Translations under genes and position numbers: made by a program
Assembly: GCA_003132125.1 (NCBI GenBank)
Contig: PKWT01000492.1
Coordinates: forward strand, 1 to 7,065
Direction: 5' to 3'
Length of the DNA stretch: 7,065 bases
DNA from: Micrococcales bacterium
Lineage (GTDB): Bacteria; Actinomycetota; Actinomycetes; Actinomycetales; Dermatophilaceae
Part shown: one piece after another, positions 1 to 6,010 of the stretch
How the letters are laid out: each line of letters starts with the position of its first letter
How positions within the stretch are numbered: position 1 is the first letter of the stretch
The notes under the pieces: generated by a model
Database searches by the model: none
What the model was told of the DNA's origin: nothing
Seen by the model: only the letters and a program-made list of their open reading frames with translations

Positions 1-417
1 TGCACGTCCACCTGCTACTCCCCGGCCGTGGCTGCAGTCGGCACCGATCTCGCCGCAATCCTCGTCGCTGCCAAGGACCTTCGCGGCCACCAACCCACAC
101 GCATCCTCGTGACGGACTACTGGAACGTGTTTGCCGACGGCGATGTCGCACGTGCCAGCGACGGCCCGGAATACCTTCGATGGAGCGATGAGCTCACCCG
201 AGCGCTCAACAACACCATCTGCACGGTCGCCCGGAATGCCGGTGCCACCTGCGTCGACCTGTACGCGCCGTTCAAGGGCGATGGAAGCCGTAACCCGACC
301 GCCTTGCTGGCAGCCGACGGCGACCACCCGAACGCGGCCGGCAACAACCTCATCTCCGCCGCCCTGATGGCTGCCACGCCGATGGGCGACATACAGCACC
401 TGCAGGGCACCGGATGA
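1..417 (+). CDS. SGNH/GDSL-type hydrolase, C-terminal part (5' end outside window)
   Basis: The reading frame is open from base 1, so this is the 3' part of a gene that starts upstream; the GTG at 28 is probably internal. The 138 visible codons resemble the C-terminal half of an SGNH/GDSL esterase or lipase. A hydrophobic strand of the type ILVTDYWNVF (about residues 35-44) is followed by helical sequence, a predicted strand (GATCVDLYAPF) and the block V signature DGDHPNAAGNNLI. There Asp106 and His109 (window numbering) fit the catalytic D-x-x-H pair. The block I Ser (GDSL) would lie upstream and cannot be checked. The family cleaves ester bonds, but the substrate cannot be read from this part, and whether the protein is secreted is unknown because the N-terminus is missing. 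Its TGA overlaps the treY ATG as ATGA, which suggests translational coupling with the trehalose genes. The family call is fairly safe and the substrate is open. Confidence 0.8.
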   Translation, partial: CTSTCYSPAVAAVGTDLAAILVAAKDLRGHQPTRILVTDYWNVFADGDVARASDGPEYLRWSDELTRALNNTICTVARNAGATCVDLYAPFKGDGSRNPTALLAADGDHPNAAGNNLISAALMAATPMGDIQHLQGTG

Positions 418-2852
418 CGGCGCTGGAGGGTCCCCATACCCGCAGTCCCGCTGTCCCGAGCGCTACCTACCGCCTCCAGATCACCGCGGAGTTCACCCTG
501 TTCGACGCGGCTGCCGTCGTCGGCTATCTGGCCGAGCTCGGCGTCGGCGCGGTCTACGTCTCCCCCTTGCTGCGGTCGACCACCGGGTCCAGCCATGGAT
601 ATGACGTGGTCGACCATGGGCTCGTCGATCCTGACCGCGGTGGCGATGCAGGGCTGGCCAGGCTGGCTCAGGAATGCCGAGCGGCCGGCCTGGGCCTCGT
701 CGTCGACATCGTGCCCAATCACATGGGTGTGGCCGTTCCGTCCGAAAACCGCGCCTGGTGGGACGTGCTGCAATGTGGCCAGACGTCGCGGTTCGCCCGC
801 TGGTTCGACATCGACTGGCAGATCGCCGCTGGCAAGATCCTGATCCCGGTGCTGGGCGACGACGCCGACCCGGCTACCGATCTCACGGTCGCCGACGGCG
901 AGCTGCGCTACTACGAGCATCGGTATCCGATCGCGCGCGGCACCGGTGAGGGCAGCCCGGCCGCGGTGCACGACCGGCAGCACTACCGGCTGATCAGCTT
1001 CCGCCGAGCGGACACGGCGCAGAACTACCGCCGGTTCTTCGCCGAGACCGACCTCGCCAGTTTGCGGGTCGAGGACCCCGTGGTGTTTGACGCGACCCAC
1101 ACCGAGATCCTGCGCTGGGTGTCCGACTACGGGGTGACGGGTCTTCGAGTCGATCACCCGGATGGTCTTCTCGACCCGGGCGGTTACCTGGACCGGTTGG
1201 CGGCTGCCGCCCCGTCCTGCTGGATCACGGTGGAGAAGATCACCGAGCCGGGCGAACGGCTCCCCCCGGCCTGGCCGGTCGCCGGCATGACCGGATACGA
1301 CGCGCTCAGCGAGGTCAACGCGCTGCTGCTCGATCCGGGCGCTGAGGGTGGCATGACCGCCCTGTACGTCGAGCTGACCGCCGACGACCTCGACTTCGAG
1401 CAGCAGATCGCCGATGGCAAGCGGGTGGTGGCCACCACCATCCTGCAGGCCGAGGTGCGCCGGCTGGCCCGTTTCGTGCCGGAGGTCGACGACGCGCTGG
1501 CCGCCCTCACGGAGCTCACGATCGCATTCCCGGTGTACCGCTCCTACCTGCCGCTCGGCGCGGAATACCTCGCCCAAGCCGTCCAGCGCGCCACTGCCCG
1601 CCAACCACAGCTGAGCACGGCCGTCGACGCGCTGCTCCCCCGGCTCTCCGACCCGACTGACGAGCTGTGCGTAAGGTTCCAGCAGCTGACCGGCGCCATC
1701 ATGGCGAAGGGGGTCGAGGACACCGCCTACTACCGCTACACCCGGTTCATCGGGCTGAACGAGGTCGGCGGATACCCGGGCAGGTTCGGCTCAGGGATCA
1801 CCGAGTTCCACACCGCACAGTTGCGCCGGACCGAGCTATCACCGGCAGGGATGACCACCCTGTCCACCCACGACACCAAGCGCGGCGAGGACATCCGTGC
1901 CCGGCTTGCCGTGCTGGCCGAGATGCCCGACGCGTGGGGCGACACCGCACGACGGCTGATGTCACTGAGACCGATACCCAATGCGGCGTTCGGATATCTG
2001 CTCTGGCAGACCGCAGTTGCGCTGCCGGCGCTGCCAGGCCCGACCGCTCAGGCGGCGCTGCCTGCACTTCCGGCACCGGGGGCACCGCGGGCACCGGCGG
2101 AGCTGCCGGCTACACAAGACCCGACGGCCCTGGCCGCGCTGCTGGAGCCGGTACCGGACCCGAGGCGGGACCGCTTCCAGGCGTATGCCGAGAAGGCCAT
2201 GCGGGAAGCAGATGTCGAGACCGGCTGGATCGACCAGGACAAGACGTTCGAGACCGCTGTATACGTCGCGGTCAGCGCCGCCTTTGACAACGCCGAGACA
2301 CATGAGCTGATCAAGACGATGTTCGCCTTGATTGAGCCGCACAGCTGGGTGAACTCGTTGTCGCAGAAGGTGATCCAGCTGACCATGCCGGGCGTGCCGG
2401 ACGTCTACCAGGGCAGCGAGCTGTGGGAGGACTCCCTGGTTGACCCGGACAACCGACGTCCGGTGGATTTCGTTTCCCTGCATGCAGCCCTCACCGCGTT
2501 GACCGCGCCACCAGCCCTGGATGGCACCGCCCTGGCCAAGCTGTGGGTGGTCAGCCGCGCGCTGCGAGCCCGACGCGAACACCCCGAGCTGTTCACGCGC
2601 TACACCCCTCTGGTGGTTGACGGGCCGATGCAGAAACACCTGGTTGCCTTCGACCGCGGTGGCGCGATCACCCTCGCGACCCGACTGCCGGTCGGTTTGT
2701 CCGATGCCGGTGGTTGGGGTGACACCACACTGACGCTGCCACCCGGTCGATACCGCGACACGTTCAGCGGCTCCGCCTTCACCGATGAGCTGGGTGTGGC
2801 CGATGCTCTCGACCGGTACCCGGTAGCCCTCTTGCTCGCCGAGAAGTCCTGA
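414..2852 (+). CDS. treY: Maltooligosyl trehalose synthase (TreY)
   Basis: TreY is a cytoplasmic GH13-family enzyme that isomerises the reducing-end alpha-1,4 bond of malto-oligosaccharides to alpha,alpha-1,1, giving maltooligosyl trehalose for TreZ. The 812-residue length is normal to slightly long for the family. Visible landmarks in order are the N-terminal ATYRLQ start of the barrel (17-22), SSHGYDVVDH (59-68), region I VVDIVPNHMG (96-105), and LRVDHPDGLLDPGGYL with the likely nucleophile Asp247. These are followed by ITVEKI with the likely acid/base Glu274, STHDTKRGEDIRARL with the third carboxylate Asp487 after His486, and the C-terminal MPGVPDVYQGSELWE block. The ATG at 414 overlaps the upstream stop (ATGA) and has CAGGG at 403-407 as ribosome binding site. 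Residues 534-586 form a Pro/Ala-rich insert not expected in this family (listed separately). The product probably works with TreZ, encoded 19 nt downstream. The identification is secure. Confidence 0.97.
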   Translation: MTALEGPHTRSPAVPSATYRLQITAEFTLFDAAAVVGYLAELGVGAVYVSPLLRSTTGSSHGYDVVDHGLVDPDRGGDAGLARLAQECRAAGLGLVVDIVPNHMGVAVPSENRAWWDVLQCGQTSRFARWFDIDWQIAAGKILIPVLGDDADPATDLTVADGELRYYEHRYPIARGTGEGSPAAVHDRQHYRLISFRRADTAQNYRRFFAETDLASLRVEDPVVFDATHTEILRWVSDYGVTGLRVDHPDGLLDPGGYLDRLAAAAPSCWITVEKITEPGERLPPAWPVAGMTGYDALSEVNALLLDPGAEGGMTALYVELTADDLDFEQQIADGKRVVATTILQAEVRRLARFVPEVDDALAALTELTIAFPVYRSYLPLGAEYLAQAVQRATARQPQLSTAVDALLPRLSDPTDELCVRFQQLTGAIMAKGVEDTAYYRYTRFIGLNEVGGYPGRFGSGITEFHTAQLRRTELSPAGMTTLSTHDTKRGEDIRARLAVLAEMPDAWGDTARRLMSLRPIPNAAFGYLLWQTAVALPALPGPTAQAALPALPAPGAPRAPAELPATQDPTALAALLEPVPDPRRDRFQAYAEKAMREADVETGWIDQDKTFETAVYVAVSAAFDNAETHELIKTMFALIEPHSWVNSLSQKVIQLTMPGVPDVYQGSELWEDSLVDPDNRRPVDFVSLHAALTALTAPPALDGTALAKLWVVSRALRARREHPELFTRYTPLVVDGPMQKHLVAFDRGGAITLATRLPVGLSDAGGWGDTTLTLPPGRYRDTFSGSAFTDELGVADALDRYPVALLLAEKS
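2013..2171 (+). other. Pro/Ala-rich insert inside TreY (residues 534-586)
   Basis: Between the conserved YLLWQT (ends at residue 533) and RFQAYAEKAMREA (starts at 587) lie 53 residues dominated by Ala, Pro and Leu, including ALPALP twice and APGAPRAPA. From memory, TreY homologues join these two blocks with only about 7 to 20 residues, so roughly 35 to 45 residues look extra. The reading frame is kept on both sides, and the catalytic residues, including Asp487, lie before the insert. It is most likely a flexible, surface-exposed loop. The comparison with homologues is recalled, not computed. Confidence 0.75.
2072..2098 (+). repeat. Three 9-bp tandem repeats (GGCACCGnn) in treY
   Basis: GGCACC recurs at 2072, 2081 and 2090 with an exact 9-bp period, and the units are GGCACCGGG, GGCACCGCG and GGCACCGGC. 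In the treY frame they encode the APG-APR-APA part of the Pro/Ala-rich insert. A second 9-bp pair lies just before it at 2019-2036 (GCGCTGCCG, GCGCTGCCA; ALP-ALP). Because the period is a multiple of three, copy-number change would lengthen or shorten the loop without breaking the gene. Confidence 0.8.
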
Positions 2853-2872
2853 TGGTCACCAGGCAGTCCTGA
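2852..2872 (+). promoter_or_regulatory. treY-treZ junction: 6-codon mini-ORF with coupled stop/start overlaps
   Basis: The treY stop TGA (2850-2852) overlaps an ATG at 2852. That ATG opens a six-codon frame (MVTRQS) whose TGA (2870-2872) in turn overlaps the treZ ATG at 2872. Both overlaps sit in an identical 10-bp string, AGTCCTGATG, at 2845-2854 and 2865-2874, exactly 20 bp apart. A CCAGG at 2859-2863, about 8 nt before the treZ ATG, can serve as a weak ribosome binding site. The arrangement could hand ribosomes from treY to treZ by reinitiation. Translation of the mini-ORF is inferred, not shown. Confidence 0.5.
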
Positions 2873-4668
2873 TGCCGGAAGTCAGGGTATGGGCGCCCAA
2901 CGCCAGTCGGGTACGGGTCACGATCGCCGAGCCGGACGGCTCCATCGAGCACCCCGTCGTGATCACGGACCTCGAGCCGGAGCGCGAGCTGGGATGCGGA
3001 TCTGTCGCGAGCGGATGGTGGAGAGCTGACGTCGCTGAGGCATTGCCGGGCCGCGACTACGGCTTCCTGCTGGACGATGACGAGCAGGTGCTCCCCGACC
3101 CGCGCTCCCGTTGGCAACCGCACGGCGTCCATCAGCCGAGCCGGTTCTACTCCGACGACTTCGCCTGGAGCGACGCAGGCTGGCACGGCCACGACCTTCC
3201 CGACTCAGTGATCTACGAGCTGCATGTCGGCACCTTTACCCAGCCAGGCACCTTCGACGCCGCGATCGAGCGGCTCGACTACCTGGCTGAGCTGGGGGTG
3301 ACCCATGTTGAGCTCCTGCCGGTCAACGACTTCAACGGCGAATGGAACTGGGGCTACGACGGCGTGCTCTGGTATGCCGTGCACGAGGCCTACGGTGGCC
3401 CGGACGGTCTCAAACGACTCGTCGATGCCTGCCACGCTCGCGGCCTGGCCGTCGTGCTCGACGTCGTCTACAACCACCTCGGGGCGTCGGGAAACTACCT
3501 GCCGCGCTTCGGCCCGTACTTCAAGACCGGCCGCAGCACGTGGGGCGAGCTGGTCAACCTTGACGGCGAGTCGGCCGGTCCGGTGCGCGAGTACATCATC
3601 GGCAACGCGCTGATGTGGCTCTCAGAGTTCCATGTCGACGCCCTGCGCCTTGACGCGGTGCACGCCCTGCATGACTCTTCCGAGGTACACCTGCTGGCCG
3701 AGCTGTCCACCCGGGTGAAGGCTCTGTCGGCCGAGATCGGCCGGCCTTTGGTCCTCATCGCGGAGTCAGACCTGAACGACCCGATCATGTTCACCGACCG
3801 CGCTGAAGGTGGATATGGGCTCGACGGCCAATGGAGCGACGACGTGCATCACGCCTTGCACGGGCTGCTGTCCGGGGAGCGGCAGGCCTACTACGCCGAC
3901 TACGGGTCGCTCGCGGCGCTGGCCAAGGTGCTGACCCGGGCGTTCTTCCACGACGGGATCTACTCCACGTTCGAAGGCCACCTGCGCGGCAAGCCGGTGG
4001 ACGTCAAGAACACGCCGGGATACCGGTTCGTCGTATGCCTTCAGAACCACGACCAGGTTGGCAACCGTGCCGCCGGCGACCGGCTGCCGCGGATCACGTC
4101 ACCCGGCATGCTGAAGGTGGGCGCCACCCTTCTGCTGACCTCGCCGTTCACCCCGTTGCTCTGGATGGGTGAGGAGTGGGCGGCCAGTACCCCGTGGCCT
4201 TTCTTCACCTCGCACCCAGAGCCGGAAATGGCGGAGGCCACCGCCACGGGGCGGGTCAGCGAGTTCGCCGAGCACGGCTGGAACGCCGACGACGTCGTCA
4301 ATCCGCAGGACCCGGCCGCGTTCACCGGCGCCAAGCTGCGCTGGTCCGAGCGGGACGACCCCGAGCACGCTGAGATCCTGACGCTCTACCGCCAACTGCT
4401 GAGGTTGCGACGCGAACAACCGGATCTGGCTGAATCCCGCCTCAACCTGGTCGAGGTCGACTTCGACGAGGACGCACAGTGGATCGTCGTTCATCGGGGC
4501 GCGTTCGATGTTCTTGCCAACCTGGCCGATCATGCTCAGGATCTGCCGGTTGCATCAGGCGACGTTCTCTTTGGCACCGAACCTGGCCTGCGAACCGACG
4601 GACGCACGATCACCCTGCCTGCTCGTTCGGCCGCCATTACTGGTCAGATCGGCGCAGCGGGGTTCTAA
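2872..4668 (+). CDS. treZ: Malto-oligosyltrehalose trehalohydrolase (TreZ)
   Basis: TreZ is a GH13-family cytoplasmic hydrolase that cleaves the alpha-1,4 bond next to the trehalose end of maltooligosyl trehalose, freeing trehalose and a shortened glucan. The 598-residue length is typical. Residues 1 to about 90 form the N-terminal beta-sandwich (E-set/CBM48-like) with the characteristic LPDPRSRWQPHGVHQPS linker. The barrel follows, with VIYELHVGTFT, region I DVVYNHLG (Asp197, Asn201, His202), ALRLDAVHALHD with the nucleophile Asp261, LIAESDLND with the acid/base Glu298, and QNHDQVGNR with Asp394 after His393. The C-terminal part contains PLLWMGEEW and a small beta domain. The ATG at 2872 is chosen because the conserved RVWAPNA strand starts within the first residues and the start overlaps the mini-ORF stop. 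Next to treY it completes the two-step route from glycogen-type glucans to trehalose; treX is not in view. The identification is secure. Confidence 0.97.
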   Translation: MPEVRVWAPNASRVRVTIAEPDGSIEHPVVITDLEPERELGCGSVASGWWRADVAEALPGRDYGFLLDDDEQVLPDPRSRWQPHGVHQPSRFYSDDFAWSDAGWHGHDLPDSVIYELHVGTFTQPGTFDAAIERLDYLAELGVTHVELLPVNDFNGEWNWGYDGVLWYAVHEAYGGPDGLKRLVDACHARGLAVVLDVVYNHLGASGNYLPRFGPYFKTGRSTWGELVNLDGESAGPVREYIIGNALMWLSEFHVDALRLDAVHALHDSSEVHLLAELSTRVKALSAEIGRPLVLIAESDLNDPIMFTDRAEGGYGLDGQWSDDVHHALHGLLSGERQAYYADYGSLAALAKVLTRAFFHDGIYSTFEGHLRGKPVDVKNTPGYRFVVCLQNHDQVGNRAAGDRLPRITSPGMLKVGATLLLTSPFTPLLWMGEEWAASTPWPFFTSHPEPEMAEATATGRVSEFAEHGWNADDVVNPQDPAAFTGAKLRWSERDDPEHAEILTLYRQLLRLRREQPDLAESRLNLVEVDFDEDAQWIVVHRGAFDVLANLADHAQDLPVASGDVLFGTEPGLRTDGRTITLPARSAAITGQIGAAGF

Positions 4669-4679
4669 TGGGTCGATGA
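4668..4679 (+). promoter_or_regulatory. treZ-regulator junction: 3-codon mini-ORF bridging the gap
   Basis: The treZ stop TAA (4666-4668) overlaps an ATG at 4668, which reads ATG GGT CGA TGA. Its stop (4677-4679) overlaps the regulator start as ATGA (4676-4679). It resembles the treY-treZ junction in linking a stop to the next start through a tiny frame. The only purine-rich stretches before the regulator ATG are GCGGGG (4657-4662) and GGG (4670-4672), both poorly spaced, so reinitiation by ribosomes finishing treZ is plausible. A frame this short can also arise by chance. Confidence 0.35.
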
Positions 4680-5920
4680 CCGGTGAGAGGCGTGTCCGCG
4701 CGCTGGTGGCCGAGTCGTGGTTCCGCTCAGCCGCTGCAGGAGTACAGACAGACACCGTCGACGCCCCGATCACGTTGCCGACTGACGTCCTGCGCGACCA
4801 CCGGGAGGCTCACCCTCTGGCACAGGTCTTCCCCCTGCTTGATGACGTCCTTGGTCAAGCGGCGCGGGACTGCGATTCGATCATGGCCGTCTCCGATGCC
4901 GCTGGGCAGCTGCTCTGGGTCTGTGGCTCGCCGAGCGTCCTGCGCATGGCCGAGTCGATCGGTTTCGTCGAGGGCAGCAACTGGGACGAACGGCTGGCGG
5001 GCACCAATGCACCAGGGATGGCGCTGGCCCTCGACCAACCGATCAGCGTCATGGGCGCAGAGCACTTCCGTCACTCGGTGCAGCCATGGAGCTGCGCCGC
5101 CGCACCCATCCATGACCCGATCACGCACTCGCTGCTCGGTGTTCTGGATATTACCGGTGGTGCCGATGCTGTTTTGCCTCAGACGATGGCGATGGTGCGC
5201 GCCGCGGCACGCATGGCCGAGACCGAGCTCGCTCGCGAGCTCCTGTCCCGCCGGGGCCGCGAACAACAGCACGAGGTCGGGAGCATGTTCGTCATCCTGG
5301 AGGCTCTCGGTCGGGTGGACGCACTGCTGACCATCGACAACGGCCGCGGGCGGCCGAAGACGATCCGTCTCAGTCCCCGTCACAGCGAGATCCTCCTCCT
5401 GCTGGCTTCGACACCGAGGGGCCTGTCCGGGGATGAACTCGCCGTGCTGCTCTACCAGGAGGACAGCAGTGCGTCGACCCTGAGGGCGGAGCTCAACCGG
5501 CTACGCCACCTGCTCGGCGACGAGCTGCTCGCGTCTCGGCCGTACCGTCTGGTTGCCGAGCTCACCGCAGACTGGCTCGCCGTGGAGGCCCAACTCGCTG
5601 CGGGTGACGTGGCGGCGGCGCTGCGCGTGTATCGCGGACCGCTGCTCCCAGCCTCAACCGCGCCGGGCGTGGTACGGCTGCGCGAGTACATCGAGGCGTC
5701 GCTGCGTCATGCACTGCTCAACAGCCGCGAACCCGACCTGATGTCCACCTGGACCCGCTCGGCCTGGGGCACGGACGACTATGACATGTGGCAGGCGCAG
5801 CTCGACGCGCTCGGGCCATCTTCCCCGCTGCGCCCACTCGCCACCGGACAGCTCGCCCGGCTCGACCGAGAGCTCAGCACCGTCACAGTAGTGCAGGGGC
5901 GGCGCTCACAGACCCCGTGA
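4676..5920 (+). CDS. GAF-domain transcriptional regulator with winged-helix and BTAD-like C-terminus (AcoR-like sensor half)
   Basis: This is probably a cytoplasmic transcriptional regulator of the alcohol dehydrogenase gene that follows; that role is inferred from position. Of its 414 residues, 10-23 (LVAESWFRSAAAGV) match the N-terminal start of AcoR-type regulators. Residues from about 55 to 185 are a GAF domain with the family string LAGTNAPGMALALDQP and then HSVQPWSCAAAPIHDP and LLGVLDITGG. After a charged helix (185-200), residues about 228-294 form an OmpR/SARP-like winged helix (RLSPRHSEILLLLA, then STLRAELNRLRHLLGD). The helical end from about 297 (DWLAVEAQLAAGDVAAALRVYRGPLLP) recalls the BTAD domain of SARP activators. 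There is no AAA+ domain or GAFTGA motif, so it is not a sigma-54 activator. The ATG at 4676 is chosen over in-frame upstream codons, which would overlap treZ by up to 161 nt. The GAF ligand is unknown. Confidence 0.85.
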   Translation: MTGERRVRALVAESWFRSAAAGVQTDTVDAPITLPTDVLRDHREAHPLAQVFPLLDDVLGQAARDCDSIMAVSDAAGQLLWVCGSPSVLRMAESIGFVEGSNWDERLAGTNAPGMALALDQPISVMGAEHFRHSVQPWSCAAAPIHDPITHSLLGVLDITGGADAVLPQTMAMVRAAARMAETELARELLSRRGREQQHEVGSMFVILEALGRVDALLTIDNGRGRPKTIRLSPRHSEILLLLASTPRGLSGDELAVLLYQEDSSASTLRAELNRLRHLLGDELLASRPYRLVAELTADWLAVEAQLAAGDVAAALRVYRGPLLPASTAPGVVRLREYIEASLRHALLNSREPDLMSTWTRSAWGTDDYDMWQAQLDALGPSSPLRPLATGQLARLDRELSTVTVVQGRRSQTP

Positions 5921-5927
5921 TCAGGCA

Positions 5928-5942
5928 TGCAACGTCGTTGCA
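5928..5942. promoter_or_regulatory. Perfect 15-bp palindrome, candidate operator
   Basis: TGCAACG and CGTTGCA are exact reverse complements around a single central T (5935). The element begins 8 bp after the regulator stop and ends 68 bp before the adhP ATG, a sensible place for a binding site. No T-run follows, so it is unlikely to be a terminator. Which protein binds it is unknown; the adjacent GAF regulator is the obvious candidate. Confidence 0.5.
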
Positions 5943-5997
5943 ACCTTCACAGGCCTAACGTCGGCTCACAAATTCGAGACAACGATGTCGAGCCAGC

Positions 5998-6003
5998 AAA
6001 GGA
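5998..6003 (+). promoter_or_regulatory. Ribosome binding site AAAGGA for adhP
   Basis: AAAGGA lies 7 nt before the ATG at 6011, which is close to ideal. It decides the start in favour of 6011. The ATG at 6020 would be 16 nt away, and the in-frame ATG at 5927 would start inside the palindrome and add 28 residues that do not look like the family. Confidence 0.85.
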
Positions 6004-6010
6004 CAAACAC

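Larger units (their letters stand above)
5921..6010 (+). promoter_or_regulatory. Leader and probable promoter region of adhP
   Basis: This 90-bp gap is the only sizeable non-coding stretch in the window. At about half G+C (5941-6010) it is clearly less GC-rich than the genes on either side, as expected for a promoter. It holds a 15-bp palindrome at 5928-5942. A possible stem pairs GGCTC (5963-5967) with GAGCC (5990-5994) and GACA (5978-5981) with TGTC (5986-5989). I could not settle on a convincing -35/-10 pair: TTGCAA at 5938-5943 is a fair -35, but no good -10 lies at the usual distance. There is no terminator-like hairpin with a T-run after the regulator gene. Confidence 0.5.

Noticed and set aside
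117..1604. A 495-codon open frame on the minus strand across the hydrolase-treY junction
   Set aside because: It lies opposite treY, whose conserved catalytic motifs prove the plus-strand frame. The minus-strand translation shows no recognisable domain, and long antisense frames are common in high-GC DNA.
1667..2287. Gly/Ala-rich frame within treY (206 codons, plus strand) that recalls PE-PGRS-type repeats
   Set aside because: It is the Pro/Ala-rich insert of TreY read in another frame; the surrounding TreY frame is well conserved, so this is an artefact of the repeat.
1962..2639. A 225-codon minus-strand open frame opposite the C-terminal part of treY
   Set aside because: It overlaps strongly conserved TreY sequence and its translation looks like the reverse of coding DNA, with no family features.
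4508..4675. In-frame upstream extension of the regulator into treZ (56 extra codons)
   Set aside because: It would overlap treZ by 161 nt and adds sequence unlike the family; the AcoR-like start appears within ten residues of the ATG at 4676.
5928..5942. Palindrome as a transcription terminator of the regulator gene
   Set aside because: The 7-bp arms leave a one-base loop, too tight for an RNA hairpin without opening inner pairs, and no T-run follows.
5927..6010. Longer dehydrogenase start at ATG 5927 (28 extra residues)
   Set aside because: The extension is less GC-rich than the genes, covers most of the palindrome and does not resemble AdhP proteins. The ATG at 6011 has an excellent AAAGGA at 7-nt spacing.
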